Origin: Paraphysoderma sedebokerense
Lineage: Eukaryota > Blastocladiomycota > Physodermatomycetes > Physodermatales > Physodermataceae
Direction: 5' to 3'
Assembly (NCBI GenBank): GCA_025602915.1
Contig: JAHLJZ010000035.1
Location: 62,001 to 126,000, forward strand
DNA length: 64,000 bases
Of the stretch, positions 36,453 through 48,900 are shown in pieces (positions within the stretch are counted from its first letter, which is position 1; every line of letters begins with the position of its first letter). Both the position numbers and the translations under genes were made by a program. The notes below the pieces were generated by a model. That model was not told the origin of the DNA. It did not search any database and saw only the letters and a program-made list of their open reading frames with translations.

Positions 36453-38156
36453 ATGATTTCAAAATCGGATAAACCAGCCATTGCAGATTCGGCCTTCAAA
36501 AATGAGGACCCATACCCTTTGCTTTCGTTGAAAGCGAAAACGATCCATCTCCTCTTCGCATTCTTTTTCTGCATCTCCTACTTAAGTTTTGGGATTTACC
36601 ATCGCTTTACGAACAATGCTCCGCTACAAGAAGTGGCAGTCGTCTACACTACATTCTACGTCTTATTGCCAACAGCATTAGGGTACATTTTGTACCTAAC
36701 TTTGTCTCTGAATCCTTCAAAATGGAGGGCAATCATTAAGCAAACACTTGTAGCGTTCATCTGCCTCCTAATGTTATGGTTAATCGGTTCTATTGCATTT
36801 GCTATCGTTTTAACCAATGTTTCAGACTGTGTAAAATACGAAACCGGTATCGCTGTCATTAATTATAAAGCGTCTCGATCCTGCGCAGTCTCCTCGTCTG
36901 TTATTTCCTTTGTTTTTGCTATTGGACGTATCCCCTTGCTGTCTCTGTTGGTCTACATAGCTCAACGAAAGATACTTCAATCGGTAATATCGAGCAAACA
37001 TTTATCATCCCAGAAGACGACTGCTGGTATCTTCCAGTCAGCTCCAGTTGACAATCATGAGACATCAACCCAAACTCCTGCTTCGACTCTTCCACAATCT
37101 ACAGACAACCACAGTACGCTAATCACGAATAATCCAAAAACCTACATAGGATATGCCGCATTCTTACTTGTCGTCTTCGGGAACGCATTGTTGGCCGCTT
37201 TGGATCGAATCACTAATGCCGGATCCATATTTTACATCCTAACGATTGTCATGAATGTTGTCGTTTTCCCCGTGTTTGCAATTATCGATAGAAAGAAATC
37301 ATTTCATTTCAGCCTCCCATACTTGATTGCGTTCTTGTCAACTTTGAATTTTTTGCGAGGAGTCACCGAATCAATTAATTCATCACGATTAAATCAGGTT
37401 TGTTGGTATTCATCCTTGCTCCCATTGGATTTCGTTCTCAAGTACTTCCGATGATAGACGTCCAGTGTGTCTCTTCTGCCGATCTCGATACAAATCACTA
37501 TCTTCATTTCTTTTTACTCTGTTCTTTGTGAGTTTCTTTCCATCCGAATGACTAGTCTTCGACACTACCGATCTTTTCTTATCTTATTTCAGATGATCAA
37601 ATGGACCATCACCGCAAACACCGTGAGTTTATTCGCTGATGTCGCAGGGGTATACGTCCTTGTTGCACAAATATGTATTGAATTTCTCACTTTCATGGTC
37701 CGAAATTTCAGATACAAAAAGCTTTTTCTTTGGGTTAAAACGCGGGTGAACATGAATAGGGGCACAACTCAGGATTCGGATGAAAACAAGGTTACATTCG
37801 TTTCCTGTCTTGATTATGAACTCCTCGCCCAAGAGTATATCGTACAGATGTTTGCACGATTTACAATAATTCTGCGAGTAACAGCAGATACATCAATCGG
37901 AAGTGAATTAGTTCGGCCAAAGTTACTTTGTAAAGCGGGATATCAATTTTATTTTTATCATTTGGCGTATGAAGCGATTTCTATTTTTATTATGTCTTTA
38001 TCCTTCTGGATTGTCACGAAGAAATTATACCCTACTTTAAAGCTGAGGATCGGTGTTGGAAAAGTCTTGAAGAAAATTGATGTAGTCATGGTATTGGTGT
38101 TCGTTGTGTCATTTGCGTACGTGCTCGAAGGAAGTTTTCAACTGCGTTGCTTTTAA
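36453..38156 (+). CDS. Polytopic membrane protein of unknown family, twin 1
   Basis: Exons 36453-37397 and 37458-38156 (phase-0 intron) give 547 residues with about ten or eleven hydrophobic helices. There is no cleavable signal peptide. A loop between helices 3 and 4 has two Cys flanking an INYK motif (SDCVKYETGIAVINYKASRS). A polar Ser/Thr/Gln loop of about 50 residues follows helix 4. Motifs shared with twin 2: RFTN, QE.AV...TFYVLLP, NP.TY.GYA, TLNFLRG, HYR.FLIL.QMIKWTIT, YIVQMFARF and the final YVLEGSFQLRC. No transporter or receptor signature that I know is present. Function unknown; conserved Arg/Asp within helices suggests more than a structural role. Confidence 0.78.
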
Positions 38157-38463
38157 TAGTATTTGCTGTCCATTGACAGAACACAGTGCTTTAATAATGT
38201 TACCCAGTTGAGAGTCAGGAATACTTTCTTACTGTATTTGAAAATGAAATGGAATTTCCAGCTTTCCGCGCCGGTACAATTCAACAATCTCGGCACGTCA
38301 ACTTGAACACAAATCATCCCAGGAGGGCCGACATTCCGGCCGACGGCAGCCCAGTTTCATCCAAGTTGCCATATACAGCAGTGTCTCGGCCAGAAGTTTC
38401 ATGGAGTTGTCATTCGCAAAATATTGAAATCTTCTGTCCTCCTTATTCTCTGCATACATTATA
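38157..38463. other. Intergenic between the twin membrane proteins
   Basis: 3' flank of twin 1 and promoter of twin 2, about 307 bases. A short plus-strand frame (38249-38464) is motif-free. Confidence 0.4.
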
Positions 38464-40230
38464 ATGACCCATTCGACGACCCTGCCTGTAAAGAACTTGC
38501 CACCGCCGAGTGCCCCGTTCAGAGTAACAGCGGTCCATCTAGTTGTTGCTTTATTAACGTGCTTGGGATATTTCTGTTTCAGTATATGGCATCGTTTTAC
38601 CAATAGTGTTCTATATCAAGAATTCGCCGTAAATTTCTCCACATTCTACGTTCTCCTTCCTAGTGCATTTGGCTACTTGTATTATTTCGCCGCCTCCAAT
38701 AACATTTCAAATTACAAACCATTGCTACGGCAGACAGCAATTATTTCCTCTTCACTACTTTTTATTTGGATAATTGCTAGTGCTCTGTCCGCTTGGGTTT
38801 TAGTCATTCAGTATGACTGTGTCGAAGATGAAGTAAGTGAAAAGGGCATTAGTTTGATAAATTACAAGAAAAATTTTCAGTGCAGCCTTGCTTCATCCTT
38901 AATAGCCTTATTTAACACCATCATACGCATACCGGTTATTGCGGTGTGGGTGTACATGGCTAAAAAGAGCATACGGAAAGGTAAAAGGGAAGAAGAAAAA
39001 AGTCGCGACTTGAATACACCCCAAGTCAAAGTAGCATCAGCTCAGCAATTAGTTTGTCAGGAACAATCCTCAGCGTCAATTATTCCATCAAACACAGCTA
39101 CCCTCCAAGCTTCTTCATCTGGTAATATAATAACCACCGATAATCCAAGAACATATGTCGGCTATGCATCAATTGTTTTTGTGGTTTTCGGAAATAGCGT
39201 CTTCGCAGCTGTCGATCGGTTGCTTAATCCACAAACTGCGATGATCAATACATTGACAGCTCTAGTAAACATTGGTGTCATACCAATATTTGTTGCAATT
39301 GATAGAAGGAAAAAGTTTAATTTCAGTTTTCAGTATTTTATAGGATTTATGGCAACTTTAAATTTTTTAAGAGGAATGACGCAGGCAATATCCTCGTTTC
39401 AAACGATCCAGGTTCGTTCGAACTCATTTCAAATACTACTATAATGCAAAATCTGTTTCACAACTTATCTAACCGTCAGATTCCTCAATTCACAGGGCTT
39501 CCCTAAACACGTGCTTTTGCCGCTCATTTCAGTTCAAATTCTCCTCTTCGTAACCTGTTATACCATCATTTTTAACATTATCTCCACGCGGATGACATCT
39601 GAAAAGCATTATCGTCCATTTTTGATTCTAGTTCAAATGATCAAATGGACAATCACGACGAACGCGGTCGGATTGTTTTCTGATGTTGCTGGGGCGGGGG
39701 TACTGGTATTGCAAATTTGTTTGGAATTATTTTCTTTCTGGGTTCGTAATTTGGAGTGGGAAAGCATATGTCTGAGATTCCTTGAGATGATTAAAGGGTT
39801 CGGTAAAAAACCAAATCAAAAACTCTCAGGAAAAGATGTCGGTGTGAACAAACAAGATTATAAAGCAAGATATTGGTTTAAGTTGAATTTTGAATTGCTG
39901 ATTCAAGATTATGTAGTTCAAATGTTTGCACGTTTCGCCATGATTCTCAGAGTATCCGCCGATATTTCAATTGCCACCGACTTAAGACGGCCAAAGCTAC
40001 TCTGTACGACCGACTACAAATATTACTTCTACCATTTATCTTATGAACTCATTAGCATTATTGTTATGACAATATTTTGTTGGGGTTTGATTGAACGGCG
40101 ATACCGCAAGGTCACAGTCAAAACCGGATTGAAACTGGTATGGAGTAAAGTGGATACCGTCATGTTGTTGGCATTTGTAACTAGCTTTGCCTACGTGTTA
40201 GAAGGCAGCTTTCAGTTGCGATGCTTGTAA
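38464..40230 (+). CDS. Polytopic membrane protein of unknown family, twin 2
   Basis: Exons 38464-39411 and 39496-40230 give 560 residues, with the intron in the same place and phase (0) as in twin 1. Topology and motifs match twin 1 throughout: RFTNS, QEFAVNFSTFYVLLPSAFGY, the Cys...INYK...Cys loop (YDCVEDEVSEKGISLINYK), DNPRTYVGYA, TLNFLRGMTQ, HYRPFLILVQMIKWTITTN, LFSDVAGAGVLVLQICLEL, QDYVVQMFARFAMILRVSAD and the end YVLEGSFQLRCL. The polar loop after helix 4 and the Lys-rich loop near residues 410-440 have diverged. The pair arose by tandem duplication; divergence in loops but not in helices suggests a shared core activity with different partners. Confidence 0.78.
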
Positions 40231-40326
40231 ATTAGGTGATATATTGTAATTTGTCCTAATGCTGAACAAAAAAAGCGAATCAATCGCCCGAATGTTGATC
40301 TTTTCGGTTTACTAGGAACATTATCA

Positions 40327-41365
40327 TCACATCTGAGGATAACATTTCAGATGAACAATCTTTCCTTCCTGGTGAAACGGGAATACGCCTTTTGTGTACA
40401 ATTCTTCCAATAATTTTACCATAATATCAGCCGATTTTTGAAATTCACCCGTCCCGGCTTCAGAGGTTTTCAGATCACGGCAACCGTCGGTCACTTTTTT
40501 AGCCCATATGAAATACTCTTGTATCCTCTGGGTAGTCCAACCTTGAGGTGGGCATCGAACAATGTCGCGAAGGTTGTAAAGTTTGTCGGCCAATTTGACT
40601 AATTTTGCTCGAGAAGACTTCTTTGGAGCGGATAGAACTTGATTTAACTTACGTTGTTCTTAAGTTTTGGAATAAATCGGAGAAAAGGAAAAGTAATTGT
40701 CAACCAGCAAGAAGAAACGGTGTTACTTCGAAGACGCAAAACTCCGCCGCCAAACGTCTGACGAGAATCTTGATGTCAAGCACGCATTCCATATACGAAC
40801 CTTTCGGAAGTGCTTTATCATCGGTGACTTCTCCAACTAAATCAGAAACATCTTTGCCAAAGTACTCGGTTAACTGTATAGATCAGACACGATTAATTTC
40901 ATCCATTCAACGCGGTTGCATTCGAATCAGAGAAAGCAGTGAGATGTTCATATAAAATGCTACCGCACCTCTTCAAACGAGGTATCTGTATCTTCGACAG
41001 TATCATGTAAAATTGCAGTCATCAAGACTTTCACATCAGTGACCCCGGCCTCTGATGAGAGGATATTACAGACGCCAATCGGGTGCGTGATGTACGCTGG
41101 AGAATTAAATAAGTACACAAATATAAGCGAAGCAAACATCGGGTCAGATACTCATTATGCCGACAAGTGAGAAAACGGGATGGAGTGAATGTAAATGAAA
41201 TTAATTACGGGTTTCGTCGGAGTCTTTTCGTTTCTGCTTTCGATGCTTGATAGCAGCAAAGTTTATAGCTTTGGTCAATTTGACGACGTCAGGGTCGCCG
41301 GGGGATGCTTTAGCGTGGATAGTGTAGGAGGAAGTATTTGCAGAAGGGAGAAGTGGAGAGTTCAT
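40327..41365 (-). CDS. MESH1-type ppGpp / NADPH hydrolase (HD domain)
   Basis: Exons 41209-41365, 40969-41096, 40801-40873 and 40327-40658 total exactly 230 codons with the stop. It is a stand-alone SpoT-like HD hydrolase. Residues by family pattern: metal ligands His41, His83, Asp84 and Asp144 (from [29 protein letters not shown]) and catalytic Glu87-Asp88. [17 protein letters not shown] and [13 protein letters not shown] are all present, so the enzyme looks intact. Known MESH1 proteins remove the 3'-diphosphate from ppGpp and in animals also dephosphorylate NADPH. A C-terminal extension of about 45 residues ([14 protein letters not shown] onward) exceeds the usual 180. It shares a 207-base promoter with RPS6. 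Confidence 0.9.
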
Positions 41366-41572
41366 GATTGCAACCAGCGACAATAATTCTCTAATATTGT
41401 ATTCAATGATAATCTGAATTCTCGGATATCAGTTTACGCTTACGACGAGCCAAAGTCGACGAGCGACCGGTCGAGCGATGGGCCACGTGGCTTCGTTTTT
41501 GCTGGTTCTTCAAAACACTTCCGCCAATCTTCAAAATTCCCTCTCTTTTTTTCAGCGGCTACAACTGTCAAT
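41366..41572. promoter_or_regulatory. Bidirectional promoter MESH1 / RPS6
   Basis: 207 bases between two divergent ATGs. It contains CACGTG and, close to the RPS6 start, a pyrimidine tract (CCCTCTCTTTTTTTC, 41539-41553) like the oligopyrimidine starts of ribosomal-protein mRNAs. Confidence 0.6.
41484..41489. promoter_or_regulatory. CACGTG site in MESH1/RPS6 promoter
   Basis: CACGTG in context gcCACGTGgc, 84 bases before the RPS6 ATG and 119 before that of MESH1. Confidence 0.45.
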
Positions 41573-42843
41573 ATGAAGGTGATTATTTCATTCTCAATTC
41601 CATCCTTTCTGCCATCTGTGTAGGGCTGCTCCCTCGGATGCTACATATTTACGCAAAAAGTCGATGGATGGACATTTTTTCGGGGTGGCCGGATGGGACG
41701 ACTGCCGATTTTGATCTGATGGATGAGCAGAACTATTCACTGACTTTTCTTACTACAATTTCTTCCGTGTGGCAAACATAATAGCTGAACATTGCTGATC
41801 CGACTACCGGCTCCCAAAAGTCTTTTGACATCGAAGATGAACGCAGAGTGTAGGTTTTCAGTTTCCGCCATTCGTCCTTCCACTTTCCGATTTTATTTTG
41901 CGAGAATAGATAGGAATGAAATTTATAAAAGAATGAATAATAACCAAATGTTTTGATTGAATTAGTCGTGTCCTCTACGACAAACGCATGTCTGCTGAAG
42001 TTCCCGGGGACAGTATCGGTGATGAATTCAAAGGATACGTCTTTAAAATCACTGGTGGTAACGACAAACAAGGTGAGTGCTGGAAAGCTTTATTGACTGA
42101 GATCTTTATAATTTGTCGATCTATGACATTATAGATCTGTGATAAATGTGTTCAAAATCGACCTGCTTTTTTTCCCTTCCGACATGAATTAATAATTTTT
42201 GCTTTGTATTCGGCCAGGTTTCCCCATGAAACAAGGTGTCCTTGTTCCCCACAGAGTCAGTCTTCTCCTCTCCAAGGGTCACTCTTGCTACCGCCCTCGC
42301 CGTACCGGTGAACGTAAGCGCAAGTCTGTCCGTGGTTGTATCGTCGGACCCGATATGTCTGTCGTCTCTCTCGTTGTCGTCAAGAAAGGCGAAAGCGATA
42401 TTCCGGGGGTTACCGACAGCCCTATCCCTAAGCGTTTGGGTCCCAAGAGAGCCAGCAAAATCCGAAAGATGTTTGTATGTATTAAGTCTAAAAGAAAATT
42501 TTTTTCTGCTCAAACTTGGTACGAATTTGTTTTAATTGAACTCCGATTTTATTAGAACCTCGACTCTGGTGATGATGTCCGTCAATACGTCATCCGCCGT
42601 GAGGTTACCTCCAAGAAGGAAGGAGCCAAGCCCTACACCAAAGCACCCAAGATCCAGCGTCTTGTCACTCCTCTCACCCTTCAACGCAAACGTCACCGAT
42701 TGGCACTCAAGCGCCGACGAACTGCTGCCAGAAAGGAAGCTGAAGCTGAATACGCCAAGGTGTTGGCAAAGAGACAAAAGGAAGCCAGAGAAAAGAAACA
42801 GCAAAAGAAGGTCGCCAGAAGAGAACAAAGAAAACAAGCGTAA
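41573..42843 (+). CDS. RPS6: 40S ribosomal protein S6
   Basis: Small-subunit ribosomal protein eS6, the classical target of S6 kinase signalling. Five exons: 41573-41578 (only ATGAAG), 41785-41849, 41966-42072, 42218-42474 and 42556-42843. The product [20 protein letters not shown] continues with [40 protein letters not shown] and [20 protein letters not shown], all invariant blocks. The C-terminal helix is Lys/Arg-rich and ends RREQRKQA. The Ser-rich phospho-tail of animal S6 (RRLSSLR type) is absent; fungal S6 is often shorter here, but even the usual pair of Ser is missing. The two-codon first exon, with the intron right after the start, is common in ribosomal-protein genes. Confidence 0.96.
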
Positions 42844-43222
42844 ACTCTTCAAAAGTAGAATCGGAATGGCTGACATAGTTCCTCTTTAAACATACTGTAA
42901 TATCCAAAAGAAGCACTAATTGTATTGGTCGTCTGATGTAAAGTAAATCAAAAAAAGTTATTCTTACATTCTCCTCGTCCCACCCTCCACAATAATAATA
43001 TCCGCATCTTTTCATTCGCGTTGCGCTTATTATCCTGACACGTGATCATATGGCTCGAATGCGCTGAAAAGAGGAAAAAGAACATCCAAGCGATATTAAT
43101 AGAAGTGGAAAAAACATTGCTGCCCCCATCAACAAAACAATAGATATATAAACTCTCTTCCTTATCTGTCTTCATCTCATTACATTCACTATTCCCTTCC
43201 ATCCTCTCTCCCGGCTGCTGAA
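42844..43222. other. RPS6 3' flank and CK1 promoter
   Basis: 379 bases with no gene. It includes a CACGTG site and a pyrimidine-rich stretch before the CK1 start. Confidence 0.45.
43039..43044. promoter_or_regulatory. CACGTG site upstream of casein kinase 1
   Basis: CACGTG in context gaCACGTGat, about 180 bases before the CK1 ATG. Confidence 0.4.
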
Positions 43223-45103
43223 ATGTCGTCCTCGCCAAATATCGTGGGTATACATTACAGAGTCGGTCGCAAAATTGGTGAAGGGTCGTTTGGGGTAATT
43301 TACGAAGGTCAGAATATGTTGAATAACAGCGTAGTGGCCATCAAATTTGAAAGTAGGAAAAGTGAAGCCCCACAGCTTAGAGATGAATACAGGACATATA
43401 AAATTATGGCTGGTTCGGGTAATGTGTTTGATTAAATTTCTTGTTTCGCTGCACTACTGCTTTGAGGTGTAACTTTTACTAACTTATTTTTTTCTCATAC
43501 GATGGTTGTTTTGGATAAATTTGTTTAGTGGGAATACCCAATGTTTATTATTTCGGCCAAGAAGGATTACACAACGTTTTAGTCATTGATTTGTTGGGAC
43601 CGTCGCTGGAAGATTTGTTTGATTCTTGTGGGAGGAAATTCTCTATAAAAACCACATGCGTATTAGCCAAACAGATGGTAAGTTTGCTTTATTCGTTATT
43701 CACTAAAAAAATGATACTGTTCTCTCAATATCCTGAACTAATATTCGAATTGCTCAATTTTGGACTTGTTCCTATTTTTAGATAAGTCGTGTTCAATCGA
43801 TACATGAAAAGTCACTTATATACAGAGATATCAAACCGGACAATTTTTTAATGGGCAGACCAAATAGCCGACATCAGAATACAGTATTCATTGTAGATTT
43901 CGGAATGGCTAAACACTATCGTGATCCAAAGACGAAGCAACATATACCATACCGGGAGCGTAAAAGCTTAAGTGGTACAGCGAGGTATATGAGTATCAAT
44001 ACACACTTGGGAAGGGGTATGTGTTTGTTGTTACATTATTTCCTGTAATGGAACTAACGGCTGACTTTGCTGCTTTGGGTTTCTATTCATCGTGTGTTTG
44101 CTGTGCATGATGCGTTTGTCACAGAACAATCTCGGCGAGACGATCTTGAAGCATTAGGTCATGTTTTCATGTACTTCCTTCGTGGGTCGCTTCCGTGGCA
44201 GGGCTTGAAGGCTGCAACAAACAAGCAGAAATACGAAAAGATTGGAGAGAAAAAGCAAATGACACCCATCAGAGAGTTGTGTGAAGGTTTTCCAGGTGCA
44301 GTTCGTTGTTACTTCCTGCATTGATTGGCAGCTGTTGCTAACGTAGTATATGGCTTTACTGTCGTGTTGGTTAATCTTCACACAGAGGAATTCGCAACTT
44401 ACTTAACATATGTCCGAAAACTTGGATTTGAAGAGACACCTGATTATGAATATTGTAAATCATTGTTTTCAAAGGTGATGGTAAAACTTGGTGTTGAAGA
44501 TGATGGTATTTGTGATTGGATGGACGGCGAAAACTTGACCAGTCACAAGAAAGATACAAGACCCAGTGATACTGCCGTTGTACGTTATCATGCTTTTATG
44601 GACTTCACATCTCCATTCTCAAATCTGAACAATACTCTAACACCATCAATCTTGAATTTATAATCACAAAGGCGCTAAACTCATCCTCCCTCCAACGATC
44701 TCCAAACCCGAACACTTCAACCCAACACAGCTTACACACCGGAACACATTACGAAACTCGACCACACTCACACATGCAAGGAACCACTCCGATGGGTAGT
44801 TCCACCGCAAACGGACCAGGTCAATTTAACACGAGTTCAGAAGCGATGATGGATCCGTCGAAACGGGTTACATCTGATCGTGTGACATCTGATGCAAACG
44901 TCAACGGAAGATTAAATTCTAATAATCAACTTAAATCAACGGGAACTCATGATGTGGCTGGAACAGCGAATAGAAGCGACACGAATCATGTTCAAAGTAG
45001 TGCACAACATACTACCCCTGCTCCGACGACGATTCCCAAAAAGAAAATTCCATTATGGAAGAAAATCTTTTGTGGGTGTTGCTTAGATGAAAGGGACGAT
45101 TAA
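43223..45103 (+). CDS. Casein kinase I, plasma-membrane (YCK/CK1-gamma) type
   Basis: Ser/Thr kinase of the CK1 family. Motifs in order: [16 protein letters not shown] (Gly loop), VVAIKFE (ATP-binding Lys), [27 protein letters not shown] (catalytic loop), [11 protein letters not shown] (DFG), [20 protein letters not shown] (CK1-specific SGTARY) and LPWQGLKA. Several short introns interrupt it and the exons join in frame. After the kinase domain comes a Ser/Thr/Asn/Gln-rich tail and the end [20 protein letters not shown]. The basic stretch followed by a Cys-Gly-Cys-Cys group near the C-terminus is the kind of palmitoylation site that holds Yck1/2 and CK1-gamma at the plasma membrane. That placement is an inference from the motif. 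Confidence 0.92.
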
Positions 45104-45929
45104 TGAATCACTCCATTGTTGTATTTGTTCTCATTTTGTGGGAAAATTTGGAATATGGGAGATCTTGTGGTGGCGTCGTATTTTATGGAGAATATTTGGG
45201 CATGGTACAAAAAAACCAAGGTTCTCAAAATTTAACAAAAATTACAATGATTAAAAATATGTAATGTGGGACTTGATAATGGGGGCGACAATAAACACAT
45301 AACCAATACAACCTTGTTTTTTACTCTAATAGTATGTAACTTCTTACGCCACCAACACGCATCCACTCCCTCAAAATTTAATAGACTACGGTTATATGAA
45401 TACTCAACACATTCAAAACATTGTTATTACTATTATTACTTTATTCTTCAAATTTATCGTACAAAATCCAAATTATCCAAAACTTATTCGTACATGCTAC
45501 CGAACCCATAATCGCAAAAAGATAAAAGTCGCATTAAGGTATCATACAAGTACACCCCGCTCATTGGCCAACTGTGATGATATTTGCTTATCAACGAGAA
45601 AGAGAAAAAGGGGGAGAAAGAGGTGGAAAGAAGAAGAAAATAAAAAGGGTAGAATAGGATAAGAGTAGTACAAGTACAATGTATGAAGATATTCGAATCG
45701 TATCAATCATGATTTCCAGGTGTCTCGTAACTTTTAAGAATGAGGTTTGTTACGCGAGGAAAATGAAAGGAAGCAATGATTTGAAATTTGGGGTGGGAAA
45801 TAATTCAACATAGCAAGATAAAAGAACGACAAGAACGAGGGAATAAGGGAAACAGAAAAATCAAAAAAAAAAGGAAGAAGAAACAACTAAAACGAAAAAG
45901 AAAAGTCCAACGCAATGCTGTATTCAAAT
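45104..45929. other. 3' flanks of CK1 and ABC transporter; purine-rich tracts
   Basis: Tail-to-tail region of 0.8 kb. It holds two purine-rich stretches on the plus strand (about 45590-45660 and 45810-45900). Open frames here are low-complexity and not supported as genes. Confidence 0.5.
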
Positions 45930-48900
45930 CTAACCAGTTTTTGTCGCCCTAACTAGGATATCATCACTTTTAACATTTTTTAACTTCGATCTCCGCCTTC
46001 TTCTAACCGGGGAATGACGTCCATTGATCAATCGTCCACCAGTACGACTTCTACTATGTTCCGTACTTGCATCTGATCCTGTATCACTATCTTCGTTGAC
46101 GCCCATTCCATCAATAGCAGAAAGATAGGCACCACCGCCTACACCACTTGAACTTTCCGAAAGAACTCTGGAGACAGAAATATCGGGGGAAGATTGGGAT
46201 ACTATTCTTCTTCTAGGATCGATACCTAAACCTACGTTTCCACCATCATCGACGTCATCGTCGTAATCGTCACCTGAATCTTGTCCGGTTGTAATTTCTA
46301 TATTTGTATCAGGCTCGTTATCAGAATCTACGTCTTCTTTTTCAAAGTCTTGTTTAGGTGATCCTAGTTTGTATTTTGGTGACGGCGATTTACCGCGGGC
46401 ACGGTTGCCTGATGTGCTGACACTTAAAAGATCACTGTTTGGTGGCGGCGACACAGCGGCGTTTAGAAATGGTGGGAGTAGAGGCGGAATTATGCCGTTA
46501 TTGGATTGTTGTGAGTGCGTGTGACCGGAGTAAGGGTTGAAGTAAGTGTCGTGGGTTTTAGGAAAGTGAGGTTCAAAAGGGGTGGTCGGGGCAGAAGAAT
46601 ATTGAAGACCGTTTTGATTGTTACTTGATTTTGCCACACCATTCTGTTTAAATGGAGAGGATGGAGCAGAGTTTGATAACCGGTTGGTATACATAGGAGG
46701 TCGAGAAGAAGTGGCGCTCGCTTCCTGAAGTTCTGTGCTGCTTTCAAGGACACTATCGTCTATTATCTTTTCTAAACCAGCATTCTTCTGCTTCTTTTTA
46801 CCTTTTTTACCAATCTTTCTAACCATGGCGTCGTCCTTCAACTGTTGCATCCACATGTTCTGATACACTCCGTTTTCCATCTTCATCAGTTCATCGTGGG
46901 AACCTTTCTCCACGATGTATCCATTTTGCACGACAAGAATTTGGTCCGCGTGCACAATGGTTGAAAGACGATGAGCGATGATTAGAGTTGTCCTATTCTT
47001 CGTCATGCGTTGGAACTCTGATTGTAGAAGGCGTTCCGTTGTAGTATCGAGAGCGGACGTAGCTAGTTGCAATTCAAGATAGTTTGAGTGAACATTTCTT
47101 TAACGAGATCCTCTCATGAGAAATATATCATACCTTCATCAAGCAAAACAATGGGTGGATTTTTAAGCAATGTGCGAGCAATGGCAACTCTTTGCTTTTC
47201 GCCACCACTTAATCTCATTCCGCGTTCACCAACTTTAGTGTCATAAGCATCCGGGAATCCAGTAATCTTACTGTGTATCTGAGCAGCACTAGCAGCGTCC
47301 TCCACTTGATGATCTGATGCCGTTACCTTACCGTAACGGATGTTGTATCGAATGGTATCATTGAAAAGGACAGTATCTTGAGGAACGACGCCAATGGCAT
47401 TTCGTAAATCTTTCTGTCGAACTGTTCGGATATCTTGGCCGTCAATTAATATACGACCTCCTTGAACGTCATAGAAACGGAAAAGAAGTCGGAGAATCGT
47501 TGACTAATTTAAGCGTCAGAATAGAGTTTACAAATCAATAGGAAAGATATAGAATTTCCCATACCTTTCCTCCGCCACTTGGACCGACTAAAGCAACAGT
47601 CTGACCCTTGGGTATGTGAAACGATACATCTCTCAGGGTCTGAACGCGATTGTCATATGAAAATGAGACATTTTCTAAAATAGGAAACAATCGAATAAGT
47701 ATTCTTTTTCTTTTTAAACACAGTAGAATTAACGAAAGCTACCGAAAGTAACGGTTCCTTCTTTAACGATGAGCGGCGCAGCTCGGGGAGCATCCTTGAT
47801 TTCAGGTGGTTCTTTGAACAGATCCAACATTTTCTCCATATCCACAAAATTCTTTTGGATGACACTGAGAAGACACATGCTGACTGTTATTACGTGAATT
47901 ATAATGAAAGAACGCAAGAAAATCAACATACCGATAGTATGATCCAAACCAATTCAAAGGGCCGTAAAGTTGACTTAATGCGAATAGGTTAGCAAATCGC
48001 AATCCGAGTTGAGAGTGAAAAGAAGACATCACATACTTAATATAAGTCAAGTACAAGACAAAATCCCCGACCGTCATAATACCATCGACCACACGTTTAG
48101 CGCACAACAAACAACCCGCCAACAATCCCAATTGAATGATAATATTCTGTGTGAGATTCAACATACTACTGGTTAAGGAACTCTTCCAGTCAGCTTTCTG
48201 ATACTCATGCATGGCTTTAGCATATTGTTTAGCCTCGAAATCTTCGGCATTATAAAACTTGACGGTCTCAAAATTTAATAGTGAGTCGACAGCTTTTGCC
48301 TGCATGGCATTGTCGAGGAGATTGGTTTGTCGTCGATATTTGGTTCGGATTTCGGTGATATATACGGTCGAAATGATGTATAACGTCATGGTGATGAAAA
48401 CAATGATTCCGAAGTAAATGTCAAATTGAACGGCAAAGTAAATTACAGCGATAAAAATGTCGACAAGAGTAGGAACGATGTTGAAAAGAATCGAGGAAAG
48501 GAGGGACACAATGCTTGAGACGCCTCGATCTGTGATGATGAATTAGTCAAAATCTGCCAACAATATTCGTTTTCATAGATTGGACTAACCTTGAACTCGA
48601 AGGATTTCTCCTGTTTTTCGGTTCAAGTGAAACCGATGTGAGAGACTACAAATAAAGAGTCAGAGACATTTGCCACTGTATATGTGTTGCAAAAGACTTA
48701 CCCATGCAAATGTTGAAACATTTTGATCGAAATTTCTCTTGTCGTAAACTACAAGGAAGAGACGATTAGTTCTAGCCATAACCATCGTCCAAAAGATAAA
48801 GATACAAACCTGGCCGACTGGAATCCATAAAGTATTTTGAAGTGTGTTAAGCAATCCAACACCTCCCTGCAAAAATCGGAGAAACACGAACAACAAAATC

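Noticed and set aside
42532-42876. Hydrophobic minus-strand frame in the RPS6 region
   Set aside because: Antisense of the Lys/Arg-rich end of RPS6, which reads as Leu/Phe on the other strand.
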